Origin: Neodiprion pinetum
Taxonomy: Eukaryota > Arthropoda > Insecta > Hymenoptera > Diprionidae
Direction of reading: 5' to 3'
Length of the DNA: 64,000 bases
Assembly (NCBI RefSeq): GCF_021155775.2
Contig: NC_060236.1
Span: 22,644,238 to 22,708,237 of the forward strand
The notes beneath the pieces were generated by a model. The model did not search any database and was not told where the DNA came from. It saw nothing but the letters and a program-made list of their open reading frames with translations. Below are positions 53,101-64,000 of the stretch, in pieces (position 1 is the stretch's first letter; every line of letters begins with the position of its first letter). The translations under genes and the position numbers were made by a program.

Positions 53101-54319
53101 CGTGATCTCCGCCGCTACCAAGGGACGAGACTTTGTCAAACAACGCGATGTACAGAGAAAAACCGAACTGGTCCCTCAAGGATATTTTGTCAGAAAGCTG
53201 GTTGCATAGCTCCCTGGCGGTCGTCGCTGAGTCGGCCAGCAACGTCTTGGTATTGCCATCCATGAAGGTGATCGGCAACATTATCGGTTTCTTCGACTTT
53301 GTCGCCTGGAGTTCGAGCCAGCTCGGCGGCTGGTTTCTAGTTCCGTTGTTGAATGTTCTTTTCAGCCTGTCTTCGCAGTAGGGCGCGTATCCGGGTGGTC
53401 CCTCTCTGATGAATGCGCGTAAATAGCTCACGAACTTTTCCGACGGCGCAAAGCAACCGACGCAGAGAGACAGGAGAATCCAACCCCTGGCGTGCGATGA
53501 TTTGGACGGGTTATTGGAAAGCTGCTTGCATATCTGACAGTAAATTTCGTCTCTCAATTCGGCGCGCAGGATACCGTGACCGATTATAAAGTGGAGTTTT
53601 TCAAGGTTCGACGTTGGCCTCGCCTCAAGCCAAGACTGATAGCTGTCCGCCGTGTACTCGTCGTCTTGCAAACGCCGACGCACGTCCTCACCAAGTTTGT
53701 TTTTTCGCTTTAGGGTCAGCGACACGAGCTTATGCCGAATCGAACGAGGCTTTTGTTTTAGGAACGTCTCCTAGAGAGGGATATACGTTAGGGCTTATTA
53801 TTAGAATTTAAGATAGTTTTGAAATACGGTGTTCCATCATATTAGAGCCCCATCGCCGATACCGAAAAAATATACAACTCACGGGATCCATTCCGATCAT
53901 TTGCGCCTCCTGGAACTCTTTGCTGCGTATGAAATTTCGCCCCAACGTCGCCGTCACCTTTGACATAACAGACGTGTTGTCCCTGTCCATCGTGTGATAA
54001 CGGGGCTCGGGCAGGTCTCCGGTGAACCGTAATATCGTTATCCACAAAGCTTGAGCAGCCTGGAGGAAATAATTAAGGATAAAATATTTTGTTTACCGAG
54101 AATCATCGGGTTATTGCTTACCAATTGATCTCCCTGCGTGTGCAGCGGCAGCAACGGATGCTTGAGCGGCTTCCGGGAGTACTGATGAGTGATGTTTCCC
54201 TGGAAGTAGGTGGCGGCGAACTTCTGGAACTTGTATTCCGAGAGATCCTCCTCATCCTCGGATGGCATTTGGATGGGGCTGATCACTTCGTGCTGATCGG
54301 CTTTCGGCGCTGGTAAATC
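49414..54319 (-). other. Myosin VIIa cargo-binding tail (MyTH4-FERM-SH3-MyTH4-FERM)
   Basis: The tail begins near residue 960. The first MyTH4 lies in exons 14-16 with [15 protein letters not shown] and [18 protein letters not shown]1 follows in exons 16-18; the SH3 domain is in exon 18 with [20 protein letters not shown] and [19 protein letters not shown]; the second MyTH4 is in exons 19-21 with [14 protein letters not shown] and [19 protein letters not shown]2 fills exons 22-27. The duplicated MyTH4-FERM arrangement with one SH3 between is diagnostic for class VII rather than classes X or XV. Confidence 0.93.
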
Positions 54320-57300
54320 CTGAGTAAGAAATCGTTGTCAATTCAGGGCAAAGAATTCTTACTATTGCCCGATTTTGTTCCACTTGGTGCAACATTCACT
54401 TTCAACGCATTTTGCGGCGCACTATTTTATTGTAAATCGGATTCGCTATTATAGATTCAGTCTCACGTTAAAGACAGAGGTTTCCCTGGCCGGAGTCGGG
54501 GCCTCGCTACTCGAGTCTGGAAGAAAATCGAACATGGCTTCAACTAGCTTGCTGTCATCGACTGGCTCGTCCTGCTTCTTCGCCGCGTCGTTTATGAGGT
54601 TTTTCTTAATCTCCATTCGTCGCCTATCCTCTATCTCCATCTCAATCTCCTTTCTCTCCAGCTCTTGCATTCTCTCCTGCGCGATAGAAATCAAGGTTTA
54701 ATAAATCGCACCTCGTATCGGGCCCGCTCTGAATAGGAGGAAAATATGACATTACCCTGTAGTTCTGCTCGGCGATTTCCTTGGCCCTTTTGTTACCCTG
54801 GTCTTTGAGCTCCTTCTCTTCCTTCTTGCGGAGCCTCAGCACTTCAATATGATGCCTATAATCGTATTTAAGCTTTTTGAACCTCCGCTGAGCTATCATC
54901 CGTCTGACGTGAGCCTGGATCTTAACGATAGCCCACATCTTCTTGCGATACATTCTGCGTGTCAAGTAACCCCTCGCATGTGCCTGCAGCCCGACGATGT
55001 GCCCCCTTAGGTGTCGGAACCTGTGGGATAGAACCCTCGACCGAATAAGAGCCTGAAGCCGCATATACCCGATGCGCATTCGCTTGTATCTCTGCCGCTG
55101 GGCGTAGCCCCTCCAGCACTTTTGGATCTTGACAGCAGCAGCCCGCATCCGTAGGAATCTCCGCCTATATACCCAACCACGAATGTTCCTTTGCAGAATC
55201 AGTATTTTGCGCGTGAGTACGCGGTCCCGTTCCTGCTCGAGGAACAAGTCGTGCGCGTCCTTTAGGAAGACTTTGGTGTGCCCCAGCTGATAGTCAGATC
55301 TCCCAAGCACCGCCTGACATATCCTAAATGTTGCAGCTCGGCATTCGGTCTGCAACGAGTTAAACACGTGTGCGGACATTCGAGGGCTATATTCTTCGAT
55401 GGGGTCATTAAAGAATATACGTTCTCAACTACTCGTTTACGATCACACCGACCTTGTGAGCTGGAGGGATGCCGGCTATGAGAAACCTATATCTTTCGAC
55501 AAATTCGTTGAAGGAATGTCTGATTGGGTAGCCAGCTCTTCGTATTCTGATGGTCTCCATCATGCCCGAGTATCTCAATTGACGACAGCAAAGACCTCGG
55601 TCGAACATCTGCAAAATACGTGGAGATGAGAGTAACTTGTTTGTACTTGGTCAAATAATAGAGTATGAAAGAATCGTTTTATTAATTACCATTGGCTTTT
55701 TGTACTCGTTCGGCTTGATGCACCTTATGAAAAACGGTTGGCAACTGCACAGGGTTTTCATTAGAGCATCCAGCGACTTTTTAAACTGGGTCGACAGTGT
55801 TGGAGCCCTCTTGCGCGTCTCTGAACCCATTCCGATGTCCTCGGCGAAACAGACTTGCAAAAATTTGTTTGTTGATATGTGAATAAGCTGGAGTAAATCG
55901 GCGCTGAAAGTGTCTCTGTTCTTCTCCAGGAAACCTCGAGTATCATAGAAAACGACGCCAGCAAAGTGGTTCAGACCAAACGACGTGTTTATATCCGATT
56001 TCGGCTTCAAATAGTTACGATGACTGCCGTGGGTTTTGTGAATTTTAGCCAGCATCGTTTGGTCGGTTCCCTGAAATTTAGCACGGGTATACAATTGATA
56101 AGCTGCAATGTCCGTTGTGAAGGAGAAAGGCGAAAGAGCCGATTCTTGTGCCTTACCTTGGGAAATTTCGACTCCTCGTCTATCAGGGCCATGATATTGA
56201 GCTGTTTGATGGCTATCAGATCGAGAGCATCCTGATTATCAACAAACTCGATGTGCTGCCAATTGATGCCCTCGTGGTTGTATTCCTCCTGCTCGAGCTT
56301 GAATATGTGCTGAACAAAAAATTGCTGAAGGTTCTCGTTGGCGTAATTTATGCAGAATTGTTCAAAGCTGTTGTGATTAAAGTTTTCGAAGCCAAATATA
56401 TCCAGCACTCCGATGGCGCTTCTCGCCATATTCTTCGGCCGGTATATCGCTTCGTTTATCTTCTTCACGATCAAAACGAACAGTCGGCCGTAAATGCCTT
56501 TCACAAAAGCATCGCGGATGTCGACTGACTGATCTCTCGATAACGTGGAGACCTGTTGATCAGAAAACTGTTGTCGAGGTACTTGGGATATCCACTCAGA
56601 AAATGTAGTTACAATAACAACAACAATAATAGTAATAACTACCACCCCCTCCCCCCAAAATACCCGATAGAGTATATTCCCATGAGCCGTTAGGCTTTTG
56701 CGGGTTAAAGGAAGGAATGGATTATTGAGCATCATTATGCGACTGCAGCCGCCGATCTCGTCTTCGTCTTAGGCCAAATTTGATTAATTATAGGTATAAC
56801 GTACCACTGTTTCTCCATGAGCGAATATCGTACGCCTCGTCAGTGCAGCTATCAGGGGTTGAACAGGAACTCCTAGAAGGCTGGCGACTCGCTGCACATT
56901 GGTTTGCTCCGGTATTTCGGTTGCGTCAAGATTATCTACAAAAATGCAAAAAGTAACGTGCGTGAACAAGAATCCTATGCAAGTTTTGTTGACATAATAC
57001 GGGTTATTTTTTTAAATATCTTTACGAACCTACGACAGTTGCTTTGTATTTGATGTTTCCGGTATGCAACAATGCGGCCAGGAGTTTGAGGATTTCCCAT
57101 ATTTCAGCGTCAGTGAACAGCAAGACTTTCATCGCCGATCTAATGTCTGCGAATTCTGCAGCATCATCTCGTCCCTCGCACGTGATGCTTCCACCCTTCC
57201 AAAGCCCAAAATTTTCAGATTATCATCAAGTAGGTAATGATTTGATTTCTATAAAAGTCTGCATGGCAATTGATTATACGCATTCGTTTCACGGTAAGAG

Positions 57301-59296
57301 AGGTAGATCATCAACGGCAATATGCAATATTTACCCCTGTCAAGTATTTGTATGTAGAAGCATCGTCCAGTTCTAACTTTGTCTTCTCTTCTCTGGAAAG
57401 CCCGGCGAGTATGCAGTAGAATATATGATAATTCCTTTCATCGGTGCTCTGCGATACGATGCGTGATTTCTCAAGGAGATACTGCTCTATCTTGGCTCCC
57501 TCGATCACCCCGAGCTCGTTGAAATGGATGTCAATGTATTTGCCAAATCTCGACGAATTGTCGTTTCTTACCGTTTTTGCGTTTCCGAATGCTAGAGACA
57601 GCGATTAAGGTTGATCGGGTAAGCGATTGATTAGCAGAACAGTTTAAGCATGATAATATGTAAAGAAATAGCATATTCGGAATCTCCTTGCCTTCCAGAA
57701 TGGGATTAGCCTCGAGTATCTGTTGCTCTATCCAAGAATGTTTGCCGCTAATAGCAGCGAGGTATTGAAGTATTAGCTTGGTGCTCTCAGTTTTTCCGGC
57801 CCCGCTCTCTCCGCTGGATGAAAAAAAAAAAAGAAAAGGAATATCACGGCCTGAGTAATTTTTCCCTAATTCAGCACGCCCGGGCTTCATGATCTCGCTT
57901 AACTGTAAGTTTTTGGAAGTACCTGATCACAATGCACTGGTCCTGCCCATATCGTTTCATGTGCGTATAGCTATTGTCTCCTATGGCGAATATGTGAGGC
58001 GGCAGTTCACCTATTTTTCGATCTTTGTAAAGTTTTATTTGTTCTGCGGTGTAGATCGGCAATATTTGATAGGGGTTCACTGCGACCAATATGGACCCAG
58101 TATAAGTCTATAAAAGAAAGTGAGGATCATTCGGGTGCAGTGAAACTATTAATTGAGCCCCACTGGTTACTCTCGAATTTGATACTCCACAGCGTTAGTT
58201 TATTATTTAGTCTATTATCAGCAACACAGCGGAGGGAGGGAAAATATTTAAGCCCTGGTAAAGACTCGCTCCTAGTCCATAATCGTCTCGAGCATTGAGC
58301 AAAGATATGTGTTTGCTTTATGAAACGAGTGATAAAGTTATAAGTGAATTGCACCGTTATGTCTTACTCGGAGCATCGTCTTACGTGGAAACCTGCGGAA
58401 TGTTTTATCTCATAGATGGGTCTAGACTAATGAAAACTGCTTACATATATGAGATTCTCGTTGTAGCGGATGAGAAGATTTCTCAGAATACCAGCTTCGT
58501 GAAGGTCTCCGAGGCTGATCATGTCTTCTACGCCCTGGACGGACGTAGCGTGCATCGCCTTTATCCTCCGCTCTGGGGTCAGCCATTGTTCCTACAACAA
58601 GGATAACTAACGAGTATGAATAACCGATCAACGATTACCACCTGCAATATTTCGGTGTTCTGCGAATACCTTATTGTCGTCGTCTTTGACCTGGATTCTT
58701 CTACCCTCGGCCGATACGACGCGAGCCCCGATCGCTACGTCGAACTCCCTTCCAGATACAGGCTCGATCCATATGTAATCTCCCTATAAAATTAAGAACT
58801 TTTAAGGTTTCGCGCGAGCGCCGATTGAAAAGGTAATCGGTCAATTGGTGTTAATTGATAATCAACGGAGCAGGCTTCAAGTAACTGATGTAAATCATAT
58901 CTTTCTCCACAGTATCGTATCATACTAGTTATATCAATAGTGGCGTGTAAACAGATCTTGACAGCAGTCCGAGCAGCGAAAGATCCTCGTTAATTCCTCG
59001 GCCCATTTGCTCAGCCACCGGAACATCGGAAGAGCACTTCCGCGCTCGGAACTGCTGCGGAGGTCGCCATTGCGGCCCACGCCCGATCGGCATTCACCAT
59101 TTACAAATTCGGCTGATCACTGTTTATTTTTATTTTTTTATTTCTTCTTTTCAATGGGCCAATAATCCACAGAAATCAATGTACACGTATAGCTGCATGA
59201 TATAATGCATAAAACGGAGCGAATCAGATAATAAACAAATGGAGTGAATAATTTGTACACAACGTCGGGTCAACCTACCCGCGTGACGATGACCAT
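49414..59296 (-). CDS. ck: Myosin VIIa heavy chain (crinkled)
   Basis: Twenty-seven coding exons, 5' to 3': 59296-59279, 58783-58670, 58591-58445, 58107-57923, 57813-57692, 57591-57335, 57195-57030, 56935-56805, 56552-56157, 56070-55690, 55608-55453, 55349-54756, 54676-54467, 54319-54122, 54059-53883, 53770-52730, 52640-52396, 52294-51898, 51833-51715, 51613-51217, 51139-50957, 50864-50663, 50536-50408, 50296-50200, 50075-49978, 49889-49720, 49620-49414. They give 2178 residues, the family norm. The motor (to ~735) has P-loop GESGAGKT, switch I NDNSSRFG and switch [10 protein letters not shown]; five IQ motifs, a charged helix, then MyTH4-FERM, SH3 and MyTH4-FERM. Unconventional actin motor of bristles, hairs and hearing organs. 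No break or missing motif seen. Confidence 0.97.
50085..50153. repeat. ATT/GTT trinucleotide microsatellite in a myosin VIIa intron
   Basis: A pure trinucleotide run (four ATT units then about eighteen GTT units) lies in intron 50076-50199, directly upstream of the exon that starts at 50075. On the coding strand it reads AAC/AAT and therefore occupies the place where the polypyrimidine tract should be; the acceptor itself has CGTTTCAG. Confidence 0.85.
54467..55349 (-). other. Myosin VIIa lever arm: five IQ motifs and charged single-helix region
   Basis: Exon 55349-54756 encodes five successive IQ motifs: around [55 protein letters not shown] and [15 protein letters not shown]. They would bind calmodulin or light chains. 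The alternating E/K/R stretch that follows ([15 protein letters not shown], continuing in exon 54676-54467 with [16 protein letters not shown]) is a stable single alpha helix in this class rather than a dimerising coiled coil. Confidence 0.88.
57592..57691 (-). other. GC-AG intron in myosin VIIa
   Basis: The exon ending at 57692 closes with LEANPILE plus one base and is followed by GCAAGG rather than GTAAGG. The next exon starts at 57591 with the other two bases of an alanine codon and runs into FGNAKT, the universal myosin order. No GT in the surrounding sequence would keep this join, so a 100-bp GC-AG intron is the best reading. Confidence 0.8.
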
Positions 59297-59325
59297 CTCT
59301 CAAATCTTGGCCGCTGTCCCGCCAC
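59279..59325 (-). other. Myosin VIIa first coding microexon
   Basis: A 47-base exon between an acceptor (ATTGTTTCAG) and a donor (GTAGGT). It carries 29 bases of 5' UTR and only 18 coding bases (MVIVTR); the next exon continues GDYIWIEP as in other class VII myosins. Upstream noncoding exons must therefore lie to the right of 59325. Confidence 0.88.
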
Positions 59326-62300
59326 CTGAAACAATAATCTATAACGTTATTTCACGATGATTGGTACACGATTGTTTCCCTCATCATCTCCGAGCGCGTA
59401 AAAGTGCGTATACTACGTATTATAATAATACGCGCAGTAAAACGACATTTATGGCACAAGCGTATGTAACGCGACAAGGCTGTTTATCAGGCAGCCTTCG
59501 AGTATCATAAAAATCCATCATCATTACATAGATCCCGCATTCCCGCGGCATATCTTACAGCCCACAGCGACTTGTAACGGGCACGGGTTTAATTCAAGAT
59601 GCGCGTGTACTGTAAGCCTGTAACTTCGACGGTGTCGAAGAGGATGAGGACGTCGATACACGCACGTATTGTACGTTGTACGCGTAACATGCATACGATG
59701 CCCGGAGTGCTCTATTCGGCCTCGTACGCAAAACAATCACCGGCCACGAGGTGCAACGTGTTTCAGTGTTGGGCGTCGGGGATGTAATTACCATAAGCAA
59801 TTATCGCGCGAACCTGCACCGGTACTTACAACAGTAGGTTGCTGCTGTTGCTGCTGTTGCTGCAGAATACCTAGATCGAACCTAGATATTTTATTCATTT
59901 AACGTGCGCAAACGGGCCCCTTTCCGTTTCTCATACCGATGCTGTTCTTCGAGACCCGTCGCGCCGCGGCGAGACAGGGGAGTTGTTATCCTGGTCAATC
60001 ACCGTTAGCGCTCACGGTATAAGAGCCAACTTTAAACCTGTTTGCGAAGTGGGTTAGATATTCTGCCTGTATACATTTATACACGTACAGTAAGTGTGTA
60101 CACAGCCGCGCAACCCGGCTGGATAACACCATCGTCGTCGGTTATATCCGCTTACGCGTTTATACATATAAGACTCGATAGTCGATAATTCGCGTCAACT
60201 GTACCTATGCTGAAAAATGAAGCGCACATCCGATTCGCTGACGACGATGTTTACGTGTGTGCGTTATGTCTAGTGCTCCGGACTAAATTGCAGATCTTTT
60301 CTTTTCCTTACCCTCCTGCGGCTCTCTTCCTCAACCGCGGTTCATTTTCAATATAGCTAATTATCACCAATCTTCATGGTACGTGACTCTGCACGTCGAG
60401 AGAGGGATGGTGAGAGTTCGTTGTATTGTTTACACAACGCGTAGGTATATCCGAGTGCGTGCGGTCATATTTCTATGCACTTGTTTATCGGATATATTAT
60501 ATGTCTTATCTGCATGTTGGCTGTATGTGCAGGAGGGTACTAATGAGACTGAAGTTAGTAACGTTAACGCCACGAAACATTCAGGGAAACATGATGATTT
60601 TCGCTAGTTTATAGTGACTTTGAAATAGTTCAGTTTTCGAAATATGAATACGTTTTGTCTTATTATGATTTACTGCATTTCAGACATTTCTGCAACTGTG
60701 TAATAACGATTGTTTCGAAACGTAAATCATTACAGTAACGTTACTAACTTCAGCCTGATATGTACTACGTAACGCCGCGCGCACGTGCGCGACCCGAGTT
60801 AAGCACGACTCGTAGATGTGAATGTATAATTCATACCTAGGATAGGTATGTACATGCATACATACACATCGAAACTTGGATTTCGAGAATATCAGGCATT
60901 CAAATCACATTCGGAGCTCAAAATAATGTAATTAAACATACAGCTAACAGGTCTCAAAGTGAATCGGGATGGTTGAAACGGTCAACCACTACATCGGGTG
61001 GCGCGTTTAGTTGCTGTTATAAAAACATGGAAAATCTCAGTAATTGAAGCAATCAGAGGTTAACAAATACTCCAATAGATATCGAAGGATCGTATACTTG
61101 TATGTGCATTATAAGCACACGCGCAACTGTGCCAACATTGATCATATGACATAACGAGCTGATCTGACCGAATGCCGCGTTTCCTGGGTACCTTATAAGT
61201 CATACCTAATGCATAGTATACATGCTTACATCACAGTATACATGCGTACTGAAATTGCGGGATCGTGGCGACGCGATAATTTTACACGACGTTTAATTAT
61301 TACTTTTCTCAGGTATGTATGACTCATACTCATAATTGTTGTACCAAAAAAATTTGCACGCAGCTATATATACACCGTTTAGTACTGTAGGGAGGAAGGA
61401 AAAAGGTGTCTACGGTAGAGAAACCGGAGTCTGAAAAAATTGTTCTCCGAGTGTACTTGGCGCGAGAGCTTACCGAGTCTCTCGATACGCCCGATCGGGA
61501 ATCCCGTACAACAGCCAAGGTATTAAGCAGCAGCAGCAGCACAGCAGTCATTGACTGCAAAAATATATGGGGAATTCACGATGAAGGAAGGAACGGTCAG
61601 CGGTAACGGTAGGCCTTACAGAGTTCGATTCCTGCTAGACGCGGCGGAGCGTGAGAGAGATGAGAAATATAATATTTTCTATACACACGATCGTGTATCT
61701 AGGCGAAACTATTGAAAAAGCAATTGACCGAGCTTCAAAAATCGGGCGTATCAGTGTATAATCCCTAAATGAAATACAGATCGCCGTAGTAATTTTCCAG
61801 TGTCTCGTGCAGAGATCAAGGTCCCTGTCGCTTCCCACAATATTACGTGTATGTATTAACATCGATTTGTACGTAACAGATGCTTAGCTCACCTTGTTGA
61901 ATACGCGTAAGTAATTGCGGGTGTATTAATCGGCTAAATCCCAAGACTCCATAAGGCGGCACACTGCAGAACACTGATCGGTACTCGGCGACCTTTCATT
62001 CCCAAAATATTCACCGTCTATTACAGGTGTGGAAGATCGAATCGTTAAAGTCGCGGCGATTTACGTAAAAGTACAGCGCTAAGAAGGCGCGCGTCGCGTC
62101 TCGAGACCGAGGGTTCGCCGATAACAAGATAATTGTAATGAAACAAGGGTAAAGGAACGATCGAGAATAATATCCGAGCAGTTTTTAACGCCGAAGTCTA
62201 CCTTTAACCACTTATACGGCTACAACGGGCCGTACGGGGTACGCGGTCACCGGCACATTAACACCACACTCGCTCGGGGAGGTTCGGTTTAGATCGGAAA

Positions 62301-62980
62301 GTGACTGTGGCTGTCGCCTGCCTTATGCCTACCTGTAGCCAGGTGGAAGTGGCGGCGTGCTGCTCGCTGTGCTAGGCGAGTAAGGCGAGGCGCGGCAAGG
62401 TAAATAGCTGACTGAATGTTGACTGAATGGAGAGCGCGAGTCACGGCGATTCGACGACCGCACCGCGTTACGGCAGGTGAGCGAGAACAGGGGCAATACT
62501 TCGAGGACGAGAGGCCCCACCTGACGTCCCGATTTGAACTCACCAGGGGAAGAAATCCGGAGAAGGAACGAGGATGCAACGACTACCTGCCTGACCTACA
62601 GACCGCCTCGCTCTCACAAGGCGGATTCCTGATGATGATGATGATGATAACTGATTCGAGGAGGAAGAAGAAACCGAAGCTCGATCGGGAGGCAGTGTTT
62701 AGATTACACGCGTTTCTTAATTCTTTCCATTCGTGCTATTTAGGCATCGCACTTATTCCCGTATGCGAGTGAGGAAAACTTTCTTCCTCAGCCTCTTGCG
62801 AGATGAAGACACTTCATTTGCGAATTGTGATGAAAGTAGATCTTAAGGAATCGGAGATTAATGTTAGTCAAGACGATACCGATTCTTCAATAAACCCAAG
62901 TTTTAATCATTGAAATAAAGGGGAACCCCAGGTCTACTGATGTATCTACATTGTATGTGGGCATTCACATAATTGCGCAT
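59326..62980. other. Upstream region of myosin VIIa
   Basis: It should hold noncoding first exons and the promoter of myosin VIIa. Short CAG/CTG runs occur near 59837-59863 and 61528-61545, and a GAT run near 62630-62650. Open frames here are short and compositionally unremarkable. I see no protein family in them and cannot place the transcription start. Confidence 0.45.
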
Positions 62981-62982
62981 GA

Positions 62983-63570
62983 TGAATCAATTCTACGCAG
63001 TCCGAAAACGTTGCGAGCAACATATCAAGATTAGAGCCGAAAAACGAAAGATTTCGTTGGCAATTCCACTGCTGTTGGACTCACGCTGTTTTTGATGTCT
63101 TTTTCTGATTCCTGACGGTCCAATTAGTGGAATAAGAGCACTGCAAAACGAATCTCAGACGAAAACTTTGCGAGCTCTGAAAATCGCACAAAAGCAAGGA
63201 AACCCCTTTGGATTTATTCAGTTGAAATTTAGCCGATTTGAAGAAATGGTTAAATTAATTCTTTGTGCACTATATCGACGTAATTTTTCGAGAGGAATCG
63301 ATTGCACACAGTTCGAATACGGTGCGAGCATCTGATCAAGAGTTCCAGCCGAAAAATTAAAGATTTGTAATCTTTCCATTGCTGGTCTGTTGCTCGCTTT
63401 GCTAGCTTTTTGTGGTCCTGAGGGTCCAATTAGTCTACAAAGGGCCATACAAGACGATACTAGGACGAAAAAATGTTTTGCTCGAAAAATAAGACTGAAT
63501 TTTTACTGAAAGTTTTGACAGTTTTGAAAAATGCTGGAATCAACTCTTTGACGCGCTATAGATCATACAT
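62983..63570. repeat. Two diverged tandem copies of a ~310-bp repeat
   Basis: Landmarks recur in the same order about 310 bp apart: GCGAGCA at 63013 and at 63323, then ATCAAGA, GCCGAAAAA, AAAGATTT, CATTGCTG or CACTGCTG, GGTCCAATTAGT, and finally a similar CTTTG...GC..TATA segment. The copies are clearly related but diverged. No coding function or terminal repeats are seen. They may be the edge of a satellite or a dispersed repeat family. Confidence 0.7.
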
Positions 63571-63826
63571 AAATGGGGCAAATAATAATCGTAACAATTA
63601 AGTTAACAAATAATTCTTTACTGTTCAGTATCTAGTATACAATATAATACAATTTATTTTTCACCATCCTTGATTCATGTGGAAATTTGCTGAGGATAAT
63701 TATATTGGTGTGATTAAAGAATCACGGGTAATTATCCTCTATCGTATGTCGATCAAAAATCGTTTTCTCCAAGATAAAACCCGCATTTTTGTGATCAATG
63801 GGAAATAAATCCTCTTTTGTGATGTG

Positions 63827-64000
63827 TCAATTTGGATCACCGATATTGAATATCCGGGCAGTGGAGTCATCCGAGGTGGTTAGCATTGTCTTTCCATCGC
63901 TATAAAACCGAATCGGTCAATTAATTTAGCTTTCGTTTACGACCGTATAAATCGTTGATTGATTCTTACCGAGAGATTACCAAATCGAGAATATCCGCGT
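63827..64000 (-). CDS. WD40-repeat protein, C-terminal end (runs off the window)
   Basis: Two exons are visible on the minus strand: 64000-63970 (incomplete at its 5' side) and 63899-63827 (TGA at 63827-63829), joined by an intron with GTAAGA donor and TTTATAG acceptor. Together they read ADILDLVISRDGKTMLTTS and then DDSTARIFNIGDPN, stop. The pattern of a hydrophobic strand, a turn DG, then DDSTARIFN is a typical final blade of a WD40 propeller (the D-[ST]-x-[AV]-R-[IV]-[FW] motif). The rest of the gene lies beyond the right edge, so which WD40 family it belongs to cannot be told. Confidence 0.72.

Noticed and set aside
62416..62772. 118-codon plus-strand frame upstream of the WD40 gene
   Set aside because: Contains a GAT microsatellite read as methionines and has no recognisable domain; chance frame.

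Overview
This window looks like nuclear DNA of a holometabolous insect, most likely a hymenopteran (inference). It is AT-rich, introns are mostly short (about 70-150 bp, GT-AG with one GC-AG), and the genes are multi-exon eukaryotic families with insect orthologues: Su(H), myosin VIIa/crinkled, XPG/mus201 and l(2)03659-type ABCC transporters. There is no sign of bacterial, viral or organellar sequence. Exon boundaries were built by hand from splice sites, reading phase and family conservation; every gene closes in frame across all listed exons.

Layout, left to right. 1-3872 holds no resolved gene. 3873-9010 (+) is the 3' part of an immunoglobulin-TIR (IL-1-receptor-like) membrane receptor. 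9011-12943 is intergenic and carries a hAT-type MITE with an 8-bp target duplication. 12944-21035 (-) is an ABCC/MRP4-like transporter whose intron 2 contains a 1.35-kb fold-back element with ~610-bp arms. About 10 kb without a recognised gene follows, then a second, divergently oriented ABCC paralogue at 31055-37474 (+). 39187-43325 (-) is the XPG/ERCC5 repair endonuclease. 45741-47775 (+) is Suppressor of Hairless with uORFs in its leader. 49414-59325 (-) is myosin VIIa in 27 coding exons. 59326-63826 is upstream sequence of myosin VIIa and ends in a diverged tandem repeat of ~310-bp units. 63827-64000 (-) is the last part of a WD40-repeat gene that runs off the window.

Functional picture: two membrane exporters in head-to-head arrangement, a nucleotide-excision-repair nuclease, the nuclear effector of Notch signalling, an actin motor of sensory and bristle cells, and a possible immune or neuronal Ig-TIR receptor. 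They share no pathway, as is normal for an insect chromosome. The Su(H)-myosin VIIa adjacency matches the 35B region of Drosophila 2L (recalled knowledge) and suggests old microsynteny. The most unusual items are the Ig-TIR receptor, the long palindrome in the ABCC intron, the extended linker of the second ABCC protein, and the start-stop uORF of Su(H).
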